A stretch of DNA of 64,000 nucleotides, taken from the NCBI RefSeq assembly GCF_018860155.1, contig NZ_JAHKNI010000004.1, forward strand, positions 1 through 64,000. The letters run 5' to 3'. Source of the DNA: Nocardia albiluteola. Lineage in GTDB: Bacteria; Actinomycetota; Actinomycetes; Mycobacteriales; Mycobacteriaceae. A program made the translations under genes and the position numbers. The notes beneath the pieces are model-generated. The model saw nothing but the letters and a program-made list of their open reading frames with translations, did no database searches and was not told the origin of the DNA. Below, one piece after another: positions 35,902-44,370 of this stretch; within the stretch, counting starts at the first letter, position 1, and every line of letters begins with the position of its first letter.

Positions 35902-36827
35902 ACGAGAAGGATCCCCAGACGATGACACGACGCCAATTGATCAGGCATTCGGCCTGGTTCGGCGCGGCGGTGGGCCTGGCCGTGGTCGGCGGCGAGGTCG
36001 TGTCCCAGGTCGCCGGTGCGCCGGAGGCGATTGCCGCCCCGCGCCCGGATCTGCGGTTCGCCCAGATCAGCGACAGCCATATCGGTTTCCAGGGCACGGC
36101 CAACGCGGACGTTGCCGCCACCTTCACCGAGGCTATCGGGCAGGTCAACGCCCTGGGCTACCAACCCGATTTCGTCATCCACACCGGCGATCTCACGCAT
36201 CTGGCCACGCCCGCGCAGTTCGACCAGGTGTATCAGATGCTGAACGGGCTGCACACTCCACACGTGTTCACCGTTCCGGGAGAACACGATTCGACCGATG
36301 ACGGCGGGCAGAGGTATCGCTCGGTCTTCGGCAAGGGCACTCGCGGCGACGGCTGGTACAGCTTCGACATCGCCGGGGTCCATCTGATCGCCCTGGTGAA
36401 CACGCTGAATCTGCGGAACCTCGGGCATCTCGGCCCGGACCAGCTGGATTTCGTCCGCAAGGATGTGGCCGGCCTGTCCCCGGACACGCCGATCGTGGTA
36501 TTCAGCCACATCCCGCTGTTCGCCATGTATCCGCAATGGGGCTGGGGCACCGACGATGCCGCGCAGGTGCTGAGCTATCTGCGCCGGTTCTCCTCGGTCA
36601 CGTGCCTCAACGGTCATGTGCACCAGCTGTTCACCAAGACCGACGGCAACATCACCTTCTACAGCGGCACCACCACGGCCTATCCGCTGCCGAATCCCGG
36701 CGCCGGACCCGCACCCAAACCGGTGACGCTCCCGTCCGGGAAACTTCATGCGGCCCTGGGGATTCGGGAGGTGACGTTCCAGCGGGGGCAGCATGCCCTG
36801 GCGGTCAAGGACGAGCGCCTGGCCTGA
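35898..36827 (+). CDS. Tat-exported calcineurin-like metallophosphoesterase
   Basis: A 309-aa phosphoesterase with a Tat signal (TRRQLIRHSAWFGAAVGLAVVGG). Metal-binding motifs: QISDSHIG, HTGDLTH, PGEHD (in place of the usual GNHD), FSHIPL and NGHVHQ. It should act outside the membrane on a phospho-ester or nucleotide. GTG 35898 overlaps the cupredoxin stop. It is the last gene of the sigma-Rieske-cupredoxin operon. Confidence 0.9.
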   Translation: MNEKDPQTMTRRQLIRHSAWFGAAVGLAVVGGEVVSQVAGAPEAIAAPRPDLRFAQISDSHIGFQGTANADVAATFTEAIGQVNALGYQPDFVIHTGDLTHLATPAQFDQVYQMLNGLHTPHVFTVPGEHDSTDDGGQRYRSVFGKGTRGDGWYSFDIAGVHLIALVNTLNLRNLGHLGPDQLDFVRKDVAGLSPDTPIVVFSHIPLFAMYPQWGWGTDDAAQVLSYLRRFSSVTCLNGHVHQLFTKTDGNITFYSGTTTAYPLPNPGAGPAPKPVTLPSGKLHAALGIREVTFQRGQHALAVKDERLA

Positions 36828-37096
36828 GCCTTCCCGCCGCCGGTCCATCACCCGGGAACCCGCAAACCGCGGAGGGGGTTACGACCGTAGCGTGCCGCAA
36901 CGTCCTGGGCTGAGAAGGACAGGCACGAGGGGGCTGGACCGGCATCCGCATGCCCGAGTGAGTCTGGAGGCCGGGTGGCGATGCGACCCTGTCGGATCGA
37001 GGTGCGGATTCGGAGCGGGCGGCCAGCCGGGTGCGATGCCGCCCGCCGCGAACAGGCAGGATGGTGGTGCCCGGTATCGGCGACGAAGGGTTTGCT

Positions 37097-37585
37097 ATGC
37101 AACACAGCGGCGGGGTGGCGGTCGAATCCGCCGACGAGATCACCGATGCCCTGCTGACGGCCTCGCGGCTGCTGGTGGCGCTGTCGGCGCGCTCGCTGGC
37201 CCAGGTCGACGAGTCGATCACCATCGCCCAGTTCCGGACGATGATGATCCTGTCCTCCCGCGGCCCGGTCAAGGTCGCCGAGCTGGCCGCGATCCTGAAT
37301 GTGCAGCCCTCTACCGCGACCCGGATGGTCGACCGCCTGGTGGCCGCCGAGCTGATCGACCGCCGGCCCAACCCGAATTCCCGCCGCGAACTGATCCTCG
37401 AGCTGACCGCGCGCGGCCGCGAGATCGTCGACGCGGTCACTGCCCGCCGCCGTGAGGAGATCGCCGCCGTGGTCGCGAAGATGCCCGAGGCCGACCGCCA
37501 CGGGCTGGTGCATGCCTTGACCGCGTTCACCGCGGCCGGCGGGGAGTTGCCCACCGCTCTCGAGGCCGAGGGATATCAGGTCTAG
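37097..37585 (+). CDS. MarR-family transcriptional regulator
   Basis: A 162-aa regulator with a winged helix (GPVKVAELAAILNVQPSTATRMVDRLVAAELIDRRPNPNSRRELILELTARG). ATG 37097 has AAGGG 5 bases upstream; ATG 37061 is an alternative. It is convergent with the ferredoxin/P450 pair. The 270 bases between it and the phosphoesterase gene show no gene. Confidence 0.88.
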   Translation: MQHSGGVAVESADEITDALLTASRLLVALSARSLAQVDESITIAQFRTMMILSSRGPVKVAELAAILNVQPSTATRMVDRLVAAELIDRRPNPNSRRELILELTARGREIVDAVTARRREEIAAVVAKMPEADRHGLVHALTAFTAAGGELPTALEAEGYQV

Positions 37586-37608
37586 CGCGGCCCGGGAGCG
37601 TCGAGGGG

Positions 37609-37806
37609 CTACTTCTCGTCCAACTCGATGGCCAGCGCCGGGCACACCCGGGCGGCCTCGCGCACGGAATCATGGAGTGCGACAGGCGGTTCGGCCTGTA
37701 GCAGCAGTACGATTCCGTCCTCGTCCCGCTGGTCGAAGATGTCCGGAGCGAGCATGACGCACTGCCCGGATCCGATGCATTTGTCCTGATCCACAACAAC
37801 TTTCAT
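37609..37806 (-). CDS. [3Fe-4S]-type ferredoxin
   Basis: A 65-aa ferredoxin with cluster ligands in CIGSGQC and the distal CP (VCPALAIEL). It is the usual electron donor for the P450 encoded 11 bases upstream on the same strand. GAGCTC lies just before ATG 37806. Confidence 0.93.
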   Translation of the reverse strand: MKVVVDQDKCIGSGQCVMLAPDIFDQRDEDGIVLLLQAEPPVALHDSVREAARVCPALAIELDEK

Positions 37807-37817
37807 GGCCGAGCTCC

Positions 37818-39017
37818 TTACCAGGTGACGGGAAGCGAGTGGACGCCGTACACGACCATCTCGTGTTTGAACGACACGTCTTCGAACGGAATCGCCAGCG
37901 CCAGTTCGGGTATCCGCCGGTACAGCGTGCCGTAGACGACGTGCAGTTCCATCCGAGCCAAGGGCTGGCCGAGGCACTGATGCACGCCGTACCCGAAGGC
38001 CACATGATGGCGAGCCCGGCGGTGGATGTCGAGGCGGTCCGGATCCGGAAACGCGGTGGCGTCGCGGTTTCCGGCGTCGTTGGCCAGGATGATGCCCTCG
38101 CCAGCCCGGATCGTGTGCCCACCGACCTCGACATCTTCGGTGGCTACCCGGCGCCGGCCGGTGTGCACGATGGTGAGATACCGCAGCAGTTCCTCGACCG
38201 CGTTGGTGATCAGCGCCGGGTCGTCGGTCTCGCGCAGCTCCGCGAGCTGATCCGGGTGCTGGAGCAGCGCCAGGGTGCCCAGCCCGATCATGTTCGCGGT
38301 CGTCTCGTGCCCTGCGACCAGCATCAGCAGCGACATGTCCGCGACCTCGGCGGCGGTCAGCTCGCCGGCCGCGAGTTGCTCGGAGACCAGGTGGCCCATC
38401 ATGTCGTCGGTCGGCGACTGCTGTTTGGCCGCAACGAGATCCGACAGGTACGAGCGCAGTTGATCGGTGGCCTCGATCGCCTCCTCGACGGGGGTGGTGG
38501 TGTCGATGAGCTTGCGGCTGCACGACTGGAAGAATTCGTGGTCGGCGTACGGCACGCCGAGCAGTTCGCAGATCACCAGCGAGGGCACGGGTAGAGCGAA
38601 TGCGGTGACGAGGTCGGTCGGCCTGGGCCCGGCGAGCATGTCGTCGATCAGTCCGTCGACGATCTGCTGCACTCGCGGGCGCATCGCGGTGATCCGCTTG
38701 ACCATGAAATTCCGGGTGAGCATCATGCGCAGCCGGGCGTGCTCGGGATCGTCCATCGCGATGAACGAGCGAAAGCTGCGGCGCCGCTGGGCGATCGAGG
38801 CGGACTGGAGCGGATATCCCGGCGTGAGCGCGTCGGCGCTGAATCGCGGGTCGGCCAGCACGGCCCGCTGTTCCTCGTAGCCGGTGACCAGCCAGGGCGT
38901 GTCGCCGTTCCAGATCCGCACCCGGTCGACCCGGTCGCGTTCGCGCAGCGGCGGGGGTGGATCGAACGGGCACTTCGCGGCCCGGGACATGGGGAAGGTG
39001 GATAGGGATTCGGTCAT
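37818..39017 (-). CDS. Cytochrome P450
   Basis: A 399-aa soluble bacterial P450. Motifs: I-helix LMLVAGHETTANM, K-helix EELLRY (ExxR), heme loop FGYGVHQCLGQPLARMEL with the axial Cys. The overall pattern is close to CYP105/107-type actinobacterial enzymes. The substrate is unknown. ATG 39017 (MTESLSTFPMSRAAKCPF) is preferred over an upstream frame. It shares a transcript with the ferredoxin. An operator-like palindrome lies 14 bases upstream of the start. Confidence 0.93.
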   Translation of the reverse strand: MTESLSTFPMSRAAKCPFDPPPPLRERDRVDRVRIWNGDTPWLVTGYEEQRAVLADPRFSADALTPGYPLQSASIAQRRRSFRSFIAMDDPEHARLRMMLTRNFMVKRITAMRPRVQQIVDGLIDDMLAGPRPTDLVTAFALPVPSLVICELLGVPYADHEFFQSCSRKLIDTTTPVEEAIEATDQLRSYLSDLVAAKQQSPTDDMMGHLVSEQLAAGELTAAEVADMSLLMLVAGHETTANMIGLGTLALLQHPDQLAELRETDDPALITNAVEELLRYLTIVHTGRRRVATEDVEVGGHTIRAGEGIILANDAGNRDATAFPDPDRLDIHRRARHHVAFGYGVHQCLGQPLARMELHVVYGTLYRRIPELALAIPFEDVSFKHEMVVYGVHSLPVTW

Positions 39018-39030
39018 CGGGGACCCCCAA

Positions 39031-39058
39031 AAGTTACCAAACGAATGTTTACTAACTT
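39031..39058. promoter_or_regulatory. TetR operator candidate before the P450
   Basis: Near-palindrome AAGTTACCAAAC-GAAT-GTTTACTAACTT (12-4-12, two mismatches) directly upstream of the P450 gene. The upstream same-strand TetR gene is the likely source of the binding protein. Confidence 0.6.
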
Positions 39059-39132
39059 GGTCAGGATAATCAATCCGGTTCTGTTGAGCAATGATTCGTG
39101 ACGCGTGCACGATCCCTGGCGGGCCGGACCGG

Positions 39133-39735
39133 TCAGTCGACGACCAGGGAGACGAGCTCGTCCACGAACGCCATGATCTGCTCGTCCTGGTCCTCGCCGC
39201 CGCTGGTGTGCTGCAAGGCGACTCGTCCGTGCACGCCGACGAAGACGATCACCGCGGCCCGGCTCGGTGGTACCCGCATCCGGATCCCCTCTCGTTCACC
39301 GCGTTCCAGCAGATCGATGATGCTCCGCACGATGTCCGCCAGCGGGCCCGTGGGCCGGGACGGAGTGGGACGGAGCTTGATGATGAGCCGGTAGTGGCCC
39401 GGATTCTCCAGTGCGAAAAGGCAGTACGCCTTCATTCGCGCCCGGACCCGATCCAGGATCGCCTCGGGCGGATACTGCGCGTCGGCCTCGGCCATCGCAG
39501 CGGCCAGCTGCGCGTAGATATGGGCGATGAGGCCTTGTACCAGCGCGGATTTGTCGCTGAAATGCTGATAGATGCTGGCGGGGGAGATGCCCGCGGCCCG
39601 GGCCACCCCGCGGATCGTCAGGCCCTGCTCGCCGTCCAGCTCGGACAGCAGCCGCGCGGCGGCGCGCAGAATCTCCGCTCGCAACCGCTCGCCCTGACCC
39701 CAGGGATTGCGTACGCGCGGTGAGGTTTCAGCCAC
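39133..39735 (-). CDS. TetR-family transcriptional regulator
   Basis: A 200-aa regulator: ILRAAARLLSELDGEQGLTIRGVARAAGISPASIYQHFSDKSALVQGLIAHIYAQL, with a WHG-like C-domain. GTG 39735 (VAETSPRVRNPWGQGERL) starts the family-like sequence. It lies 115 bases before the P450 and likely represses it. Confidence 0.88.
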   Translation of the reverse strand: MAETSPRVRNPWGQGERLRAEILRAAARLLSELDGEQGLTIRGVARAAGISPASIYQHFSDKSALVQGLIAHIYAQLAAAMAEADAQYPPEAILDRVRARMKAYCLFALENPGHYRLIIKLRPTPSRPTGPLADIVRSIIDLLERGEREGIRMRVPPSRAAVIVFVGVHGRVALQHTSGGEDQDEQIMAFVDELVSLVVD

Positions 39736-39783
39736 GCGTTGCAGCGTAGCCGCCGGTGAACTGGCCCCGCCCCATACCGGCGT

Positions 39784-39814
39784 GCGGCCCCGCCCGATGG
39801 CGAGGCGGGGCCGC
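39784..39814. other. GC-rich hairpin in the TetR/esterase gap
   Basis: Perfect 11-bp stem GCGGCCCCGCC / GGCGGGGCCGC with a 9-base loop, in the region upstream of both divergent genes. The role is unknown. Confidence 0.4.
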
Positions 39815-39849
39815 CGACGGTGATGGCGCCCACGTCCGCCGCGTCGATC

Positions 39850-39863
39850 TAGAACGTGTTCCT
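39850..39863. promoter_or_regulatory. KstR-like motif
   Basis: TAGAACGTGTTCCT matches the KstR consensus TnnAACnnGTTnnA, as I remember it, at all fixed positions but the last. It sits 64 bases before the esterase start. Confidence 0.35.
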
Positions 39864-39926
39864 TCCCATGGGTGAAGAACGCGCCACTCATCGATTTCAC
39901 TGTGAGGCATGCAAGATGGGTCCGAC

Positions 39927-40985
39927 ATGTCCGCACGGCACAGACCGGCATGGCGGGTCGTCGGCGAGATTGCCGCGGTGGCAGGGGCGTTGATGCTGGT
40001 GGCGGGGGTGTCCGCGGCGGCGCCGCCGACCTCCGGCCCGGATTTGAGCTCGAACGGGTATCAGGCTCCCGCCGACAACGGCGCCGGCCTGACCGCGCGG
40101 CCGGTCATCACGAAAATCGAGTCGATCACCGATCGATGGCTGCGGGTGTTCGTGGCCTCGCCGTCGATGAAGCGGGTGGTGCAGGTCCAGGTGCTGCTGC
40201 CCGCGCACCGCGATCGCCCGCGGCCGACGCTGTACATGCTCGACGGGCGTGGCGCCCCGGAGAACGAGAGCAGCTGGACCGAACACGGGCATGTTGTGCA
40301 GTTCTTCGCCGACAAGAACGTCAACGTCGTGCTGACCACGGGCGGGCCCGCCAACCTGTACACCGACTGGCAACGCCGCGATCCGGTGCTGGGCACCAAC
40401 AAATGGGAGACCTTCCTCACGCGCGAGTTACCGCCGCTGATCGATGCCCGTTTCGAGGGCAACGGCCGCGACGCCATCGAGGGGGTGTCGATGGGCGGTG
40501 AGGCCACGATGATGCTCGCGGTCCGTAACCCGGGCCGGTATCGGGCGGTCGCCGCGCACAGCGGGTGCTACAGCGTCGCCCCCGGCCCCGGTCAAGATCA
40601 GGCCCGCGCGATTGTGGAGACCTACCACGGCAACCCCGACAACATGTTCGGCAAGCCCGGCGACCCCGACTGGCTCGCCCACGACGTCATGACCCATGCC
40701 GCCGCGCTGCGGGGCACCGCGGTCTACCTGTCCGCGGGCAGCGGGATCCCCGGCGAGCACGACGTGCCGGGACAGGCCAACCTGCCCGACGACATCACAG
40801 TCGGTGGCCCCCTGGAGGCCGGCGCCTATGCCTGCGCCGCGGCCCTGGGTCATCGGCTCGAGCGACTGGGGATCCCGGCGACGGTGCACCTGCGCTCCAC
40901 CGGCACCCACTCCTGGCCGTACTGGGCCGAGGAGCTGGCTCGTTCCTGGCCGTTGATCGCCCACGCACTCGACACCGGCAACTGA
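39927..40985 (+). CDS. Secreted esterase, antigen 85/mycolyltransferase-like
   Basis: A 352-aa exported alpha/beta hydrolase of the esterase D/Ag85 superfamily. Signal: MSARHRPAWRVVGEIAAVAGALMLVAGVSAAAP. Motifs: LYMLDGRGAPENESSW (oxyanion side), nucleophile GVSMGGEA (Ser), and late His in GTHSWPYW. Ag85-type proteins move mycolates between trehalose and arabinogalactan; this protein may be a mycolyltransferase or a simple esterase. ATG 39909 is an alternative start. Confidence 0.85.
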   Translation: MSARHRPAWRVVGEIAAVAGALMLVAGVSAAAPPTSGPDLSSNGYQAPADNGAGLTARPVITKIESITDRWLRVFVASPSMKRVVQVQVLLPAHRDRPRPTLYMLDGRGAPENESSWTEHGHVVQFFADKNVNVVLTTGGPANLYTDWQRRDPVLGTNKWETFLTRELPPLIDARFEGNGRDAIEGVSMGGEATMMLAVRNPGRYRAVAAHSGCYSVAPGPGQDQARAIVETYHGNPDNMFGKPGDPDWLAHDVMTHAAALRGTAVYLSAGSGIPGEHDVPGQANLPDDITVGGPLEAGAYACAAALGHRLERLGIPATVHLRSTGTHSWPYWAEELARSWPLIAHALDTGN

Positions 40986-41160
40986 ATGAACAGCGCCAGC
41001 CCGCCGGAGTCGCTTTCGGGTGCGGCTGGCGTTCGGTGTTCCTGATCAATGTGCCCGTGCCGACCCCGGTGGCGGGTGCGGCATGGCGGTCACTGCCGTC
41101 CGTGCGAGCGCTGCCACGCCTACATTTGTGCACAGGACTCACAGGGGAGGTTGGCCAGGC

Positions 41161-41862
41161 ATGACATTCTCGTCGGTGCGCATCCTGTCGCACCCGCTTT
41201 CGGTGCACCGGGTCTCGGTATTTCCCGGCGATCCGCGCCCGTCCGTCGAGACCGTGTGCACACTCGATGAGCACGGCTTCTATCTGCAGGCCGTCGAGGT
41301 CGGAGAACACACCGGCACCCATTGGGGAGCCCCCGCACACTTCAACGCCGGGGAGGCCGCGGCCGATGAACTTGACGGCGCGGACTTCATCCTTCCCGGC
41401 GTGCGGATCGACATCGCGCACGATGCGGCCCGCGACCCCGATTACGCGGTGACCGTGCGAGACCTGCGGGACTGGCAGGATCGCCACGGGCCGCTGCCCG
41501 CGCAAGCCGCGGTGCTGCTGCACACCGGCTGGGACAAGTACTGGGGCACAGACGATTTCGTCAATGCAGACGACCATGGAACGCCGCATCACCCGGGCTT
41601 CTCGCCCGAATCGGTGCGATGGTTGCTCGACCACGGTGTCCTGGGCCGCCGCGGCGCCCTGGGCACCGACGCCTTCAGCCCCGACGTCGGGCTGGACGAG
41701 ACATTCGCCGTCTCGAAAATGCTCTACCGCGAGCACCGCCTGAGCCTGGAAATCCTGGCGAATCTCGGCGAGCTGCCCGCCCGGGATTTCACCGTGGTCG
41801 TGGGCGGATTCATCACCGAAAACGGTTCGGGCTCACCGGCATCGATCTATGCCATCACCTGA
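41161..41862 (+). CDS. Cyclase-family (kynurenine formamidase-like) hydrolase
   Basis: A 233-aa metal-dependent hydrolase. The family signature HxGTHxDxPxH appears as HTGTHWGAPAHF, with Gly in place of the metal-site Asp. Other family segments are VLLHTGWDKYW, HHPGFSPESVRWLLDHGV and GTDAFSPD. Metal binding may be changed by the Gly. A good AGGGGAGG lies 10 bases before ATG 41161. The substrate is unknown. Confidence 0.85.
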   Translation: MTFSSVRILSHPLSVHRVSVFPGDPRPSVETVCTLDEHGFYLQAVEVGEHTGTHWGAPAHFNAGEAAADELDGADFILPGVRIDIAHDAARDPDYAVTVRDLRDWQDRHGPLPAQAAVLLHTGWDKYWGTDDFVNADDHGTPHHPGFSPESVRWLLDHGVLGRRGALGTDAFSPDVGLDETFAVSKMLYREHRLSLEILANLGELPARDFTVVVGGFITENGSGSPASIYAIT

Positions 41863-41894
41863 CTCGGGGCCTGCGTGTCTTCGACTCGGCGGCG

Positions 41895-42479
41895 CTAGGC
41901 ACTGATTCCCGCCGTGAGGATGGCCGCGAGTTCCCGGTAGGCGTCGGCGTCGTCCAGACCCGTGTGGGTGCGTACGGTGCCGCGCTGGATGCGAACCATC
42001 ATCGCGGCGGCCAGGTCCGCGGTGAACGCGGCGTGGACGTCGCGGAATTCGCCGGCCTCGACGCCCTCGTGGATGAGTTCCTGCACGCGTTCGGCCGCGA
42101 TGCTGGTGTTCCGCTCGTAGATCTCGCGGGCGGGGGCGAACGCGTGCAGGTCGAACATGAACCGGTCGGAGGCGGGGGACAGCGCGGCCCCGACCGCAGA
42201 GAGGTAGGCGGCCACGCGCTCCCGGGCGCCGGTGACCGGCGTGATGGCGGCCTCGACATCCTCGGTCGCGCCGCGGAAGAAGTGCACGGTCGCCGCGCGG
42301 ACCAGCTGTTCCTTACTGCCGGCGAGGGTGTAGAGCGTGGACTTGGAGCAGTGCAGCCGGGCGGCGATCTCGTCGAGGGTCAGCTGCGCGAACCCCTCGG
42401 TGAGAAACAGCGCTACCAGGGCGTCGAAGAGTTCGGTGCGTCGGCGGGTGGTGAAGCCGGCGCGGGCGGGCTGGTCCAT
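41895..42479 (-). CDS. TetR-family transcriptional regulator
   Basis: A 194-aa regulator: ELFDALVALFLTEGFAQLTLDEIAARLHCSKSTLYTLAGSKEQLVRAATVHFF. It is divergent from an acyl-CoA dehydrogenase gene with 96 bases between, and that gap holds four AGTACT boxes. It probably controls the dehydrogenase and itself, perhaps in response to an acyl-CoA. Confidence 0.9.
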   Translation of the reverse strand: MDQPARAGFTTRRRTELFDALVALFLTEGFAQLTLDEIAARLHCSKSTLYTLAGSKEQLVRAATVHFFRGATEDVEAAITPVTGARERVAAYLSAVGAALSPASDRFMFDLHAFAPAREIYERNTSIAAERVQELIHEGVEAGEFRDVHAAFTADLAAAMMVRIQRGTVRTHTGLDDADAYRELAAILTAGISA

Positions 42480-42489
42480 GCCATCGCAT

Positions 42490-42552
42490 AGTACTGAAGT
42501 ACCCCTTGCAGTACTATCGGCCTGACAGTACTCTGCAAGGTAATTCAGTACT
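42490..42552. promoter_or_regulatory. Four AGTACT operator boxes
   Basis: AGTACT occurs at 42490, 42510, 42527 and 42547 (spacing 20-17-20), nearly symmetric about the middle. The central pair lies in CTTGCAGTACT...AGTACTCTGCAAG. This is a strong candidate binding array for the divergent TetR. Confidence 0.8.
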
Positions 42553-42575
42553 CTTACTAGTAGTCGAGGTGACGC

Positions 42576-43718
42576 GTGGCCGTCGAACGCCTGCTGCCCA
42601 GTGACGAGGCGCACGACCTGATCCAGCTCACCCGCGAGATCGCCGACAAGGTGCTCGCGGGTCCGGTGGCCGACGAGCACGAGCGTGCGGAGACCTACCC
42701 CGAGGGTGTGTTCGCCACGCTGGGCGCGGCGGGGCTGCTGAGCCTGCCGTATCCGGAGCAGTGGGGCGGCGGCGGTCAGCCGTACGAGGTGTATCTGCAG
42801 GTGCTCGAGGAGATCGCCGCGCGGTGGGCCGCGGTGGCCGTCGCGGTGAGCGTGCACAGCCTCTCGTGTCATCCGCTGCTGGCATTCGGCACCGAGGAAC
42901 AGAAGCAGCGGTGGCTGCCGGACATGTTGGGCGGCAGTCAGATCGGCGCCTACAGCCTGTCCGAGGCGCAGGCCGGGTCCGACGCCGCCGCGGTCGCCTG
43001 CGCGGCGACCCCGGTCGAGGACGGCTACCGGATCAACGGCACCAAGGCGTGGATCACGCACGGGGGCCGGGCCGATTTCTACAATCTGTTTGCGCGCACC
43101 GGCGAAGGGACGCGCGGCATTTCGTGCTTCCTCGTGCCGAAGGACACCGAGGGGCTGAGCTTCGGCAAGCCCGAGCGGAAGATGGGGCTGGCCGCGATCC
43201 CGACCACGACCGCCCACTACGACGACGCGTTCCTACCGAGTGAGCGCCGGATCGGCGCGGAGGGCCAGGGCCTGCACATCGCCCTGAGCGCACTGGATTC
43301 CGGGCGCCTCGGCATCGCCGCGGTCGCGACCGGTCTCGCGCAGGCGGCCCTGGACGAGGCCGTGGCCTACGCGAAGGAGCGCACGGCGTTCGGCAAGCCG
43401 ATCGTCGAACACCAGGGCCTGGGATTCCTGCTCGCGGACATGGCGGCGGCGGTCGACTCGGCGCGCGCGACCTACGTGGATGCCGCGCGTCGCCGCGATG
43501 CGGGGCTGGAGTATTCACGGCAGGCCAGCGTGGCCAAGCTCGTCGCCACCGATGCCGCGATGCGGGTGACCACCGATGCGGTCCAGGTGTTCGGCGGCTA
43601 CGGATACACCCGCGATTTCCGGGTCGAGCGCTATATGCGCGAGGCCAAGATCACCCAGATCTTCGAGGGCACCAACCAGATTCAGCGCCTGGTCATCGCT
43701 CGTTCGCTGGCACGGTGA
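42576..43718 (+). CDS. Acyl-CoA dehydrogenase
   Basis: A 380-aa flavoenzyme that introduces a double bond in an acyl-CoA. Features: PYPEQWGGGGQPYEVYLQVLEEIA, substrate loop LSEAQAGSDAAAV, TKAWITHGGRAD, YAKERTAFGKPIVEHQGL, and the C-terminal DAVQVFGGYGYTRDFRVERYMREAKITQIFEGTNQIQRLVI with Glu in FEGTN as catalytic base. GTG 42576 has GAGG 8 bases upstream. It is a single gene divergent from TetR. Confidence 0.94.
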   Translation: MAVERLLPSDEAHDLIQLTREIADKVLAGPVADEHERAETYPEGVFATLGAAGLLSLPYPEQWGGGGQPYEVYLQVLEEIAARWAAVAVAVSVHSLSCHPLLAFGTEEQKQRWLPDMLGGSQIGAYSLSEAQAGSDAAAVACAATPVEDGYRINGTKAWITHGGRADFYNLFARTGEGTRGISCFLVPKDTEGLSFGKPERKMGLAAIPTTTAHYDDAFLPSERRIGAEGQGLHIALSALDSGRLGIAAVATGLAQAALDEAVAYAKERTAFGKPIVEHQGLGFLLADMAAAVDSARATYVDAARRRDAGLEYSRQASVAKLVATDAAMRVTTDAVQVFGGYGYTRDFRVERYMREAKITQIFEGTNQIQRLVIARSLAR

Positions 43719-44370
43719 GGCCGCCTACGCCGAATGCTGAGTGAGCGAGGCGAATTCGGCGATCCGTTCCCCGGCATCGGCGGCCGCGGAGACCGTGTCT
43801 GCGCCGCCTGCGATTCCGGCCCGCAGGATCCGATCGGGCACGGCAGCCGGGTCGTCGTCAATCGCAGCGTGCCGGCGGGGAACACTCACCGTGCGACCAG
43901 AGGAAATCGCACCCGGACGGGGCGACTGCACAGCCCCCGTGCCGGCGCGTTGCAAAGATTGATTTATCGCGTCGCAGATTCCCTTCTTCTATCGGATGTT
44001 TCTCGGTCTTCCCCTCCTACTTTCAGACCGAGAAATCTATTTTCAATAATTCCAGCAGAGGGTCCATCCCTTACTTGTCTCAAGCTGGAAGCTTGTCTCG
44101 CACAATAGGCGCCGCCGCCGCCGGGTCTCTACCGTTTTCCTGCCCACTCGCGGTCACTTTCTGCCCGCCACGAACGCCGCACCCGCAACCGGCAGCCCGG
44201 CCTGGATCTTTCGTGCGCCTGGTGCAGCTGCAGTGGCGGTCGGGACGGGTCACCGTGGAGTGATCGACCACACTGCCGAGTTGCCCGTCGTCACGACTCG
44301 GCGCCTGCCGCTTCCCTTGTAAGCTTGTAGTCGGTTTGTACCTTGTGGCGGTGCGCGAAAGGGTGTCGGT
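43719..44370. other. Intergenic region with decayed sequence
   Basis: 652 bases without a convincing gene. The minus-strand frame 43725-43865 reads like the helical end of a protein (PDRILRAGIAGGADTVSAAAD) and may be a relic. A perfect 11-bp inverted repeat (TTTCTCGGTCT 43999-44009 / AGACCGAGAAA 44025-44035) lies in an AT-rich patch and could end the dehydrogenase transcript. The region upstream of 44371 must carry the AraC-type gene's promoter. Confidence 0.4.
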
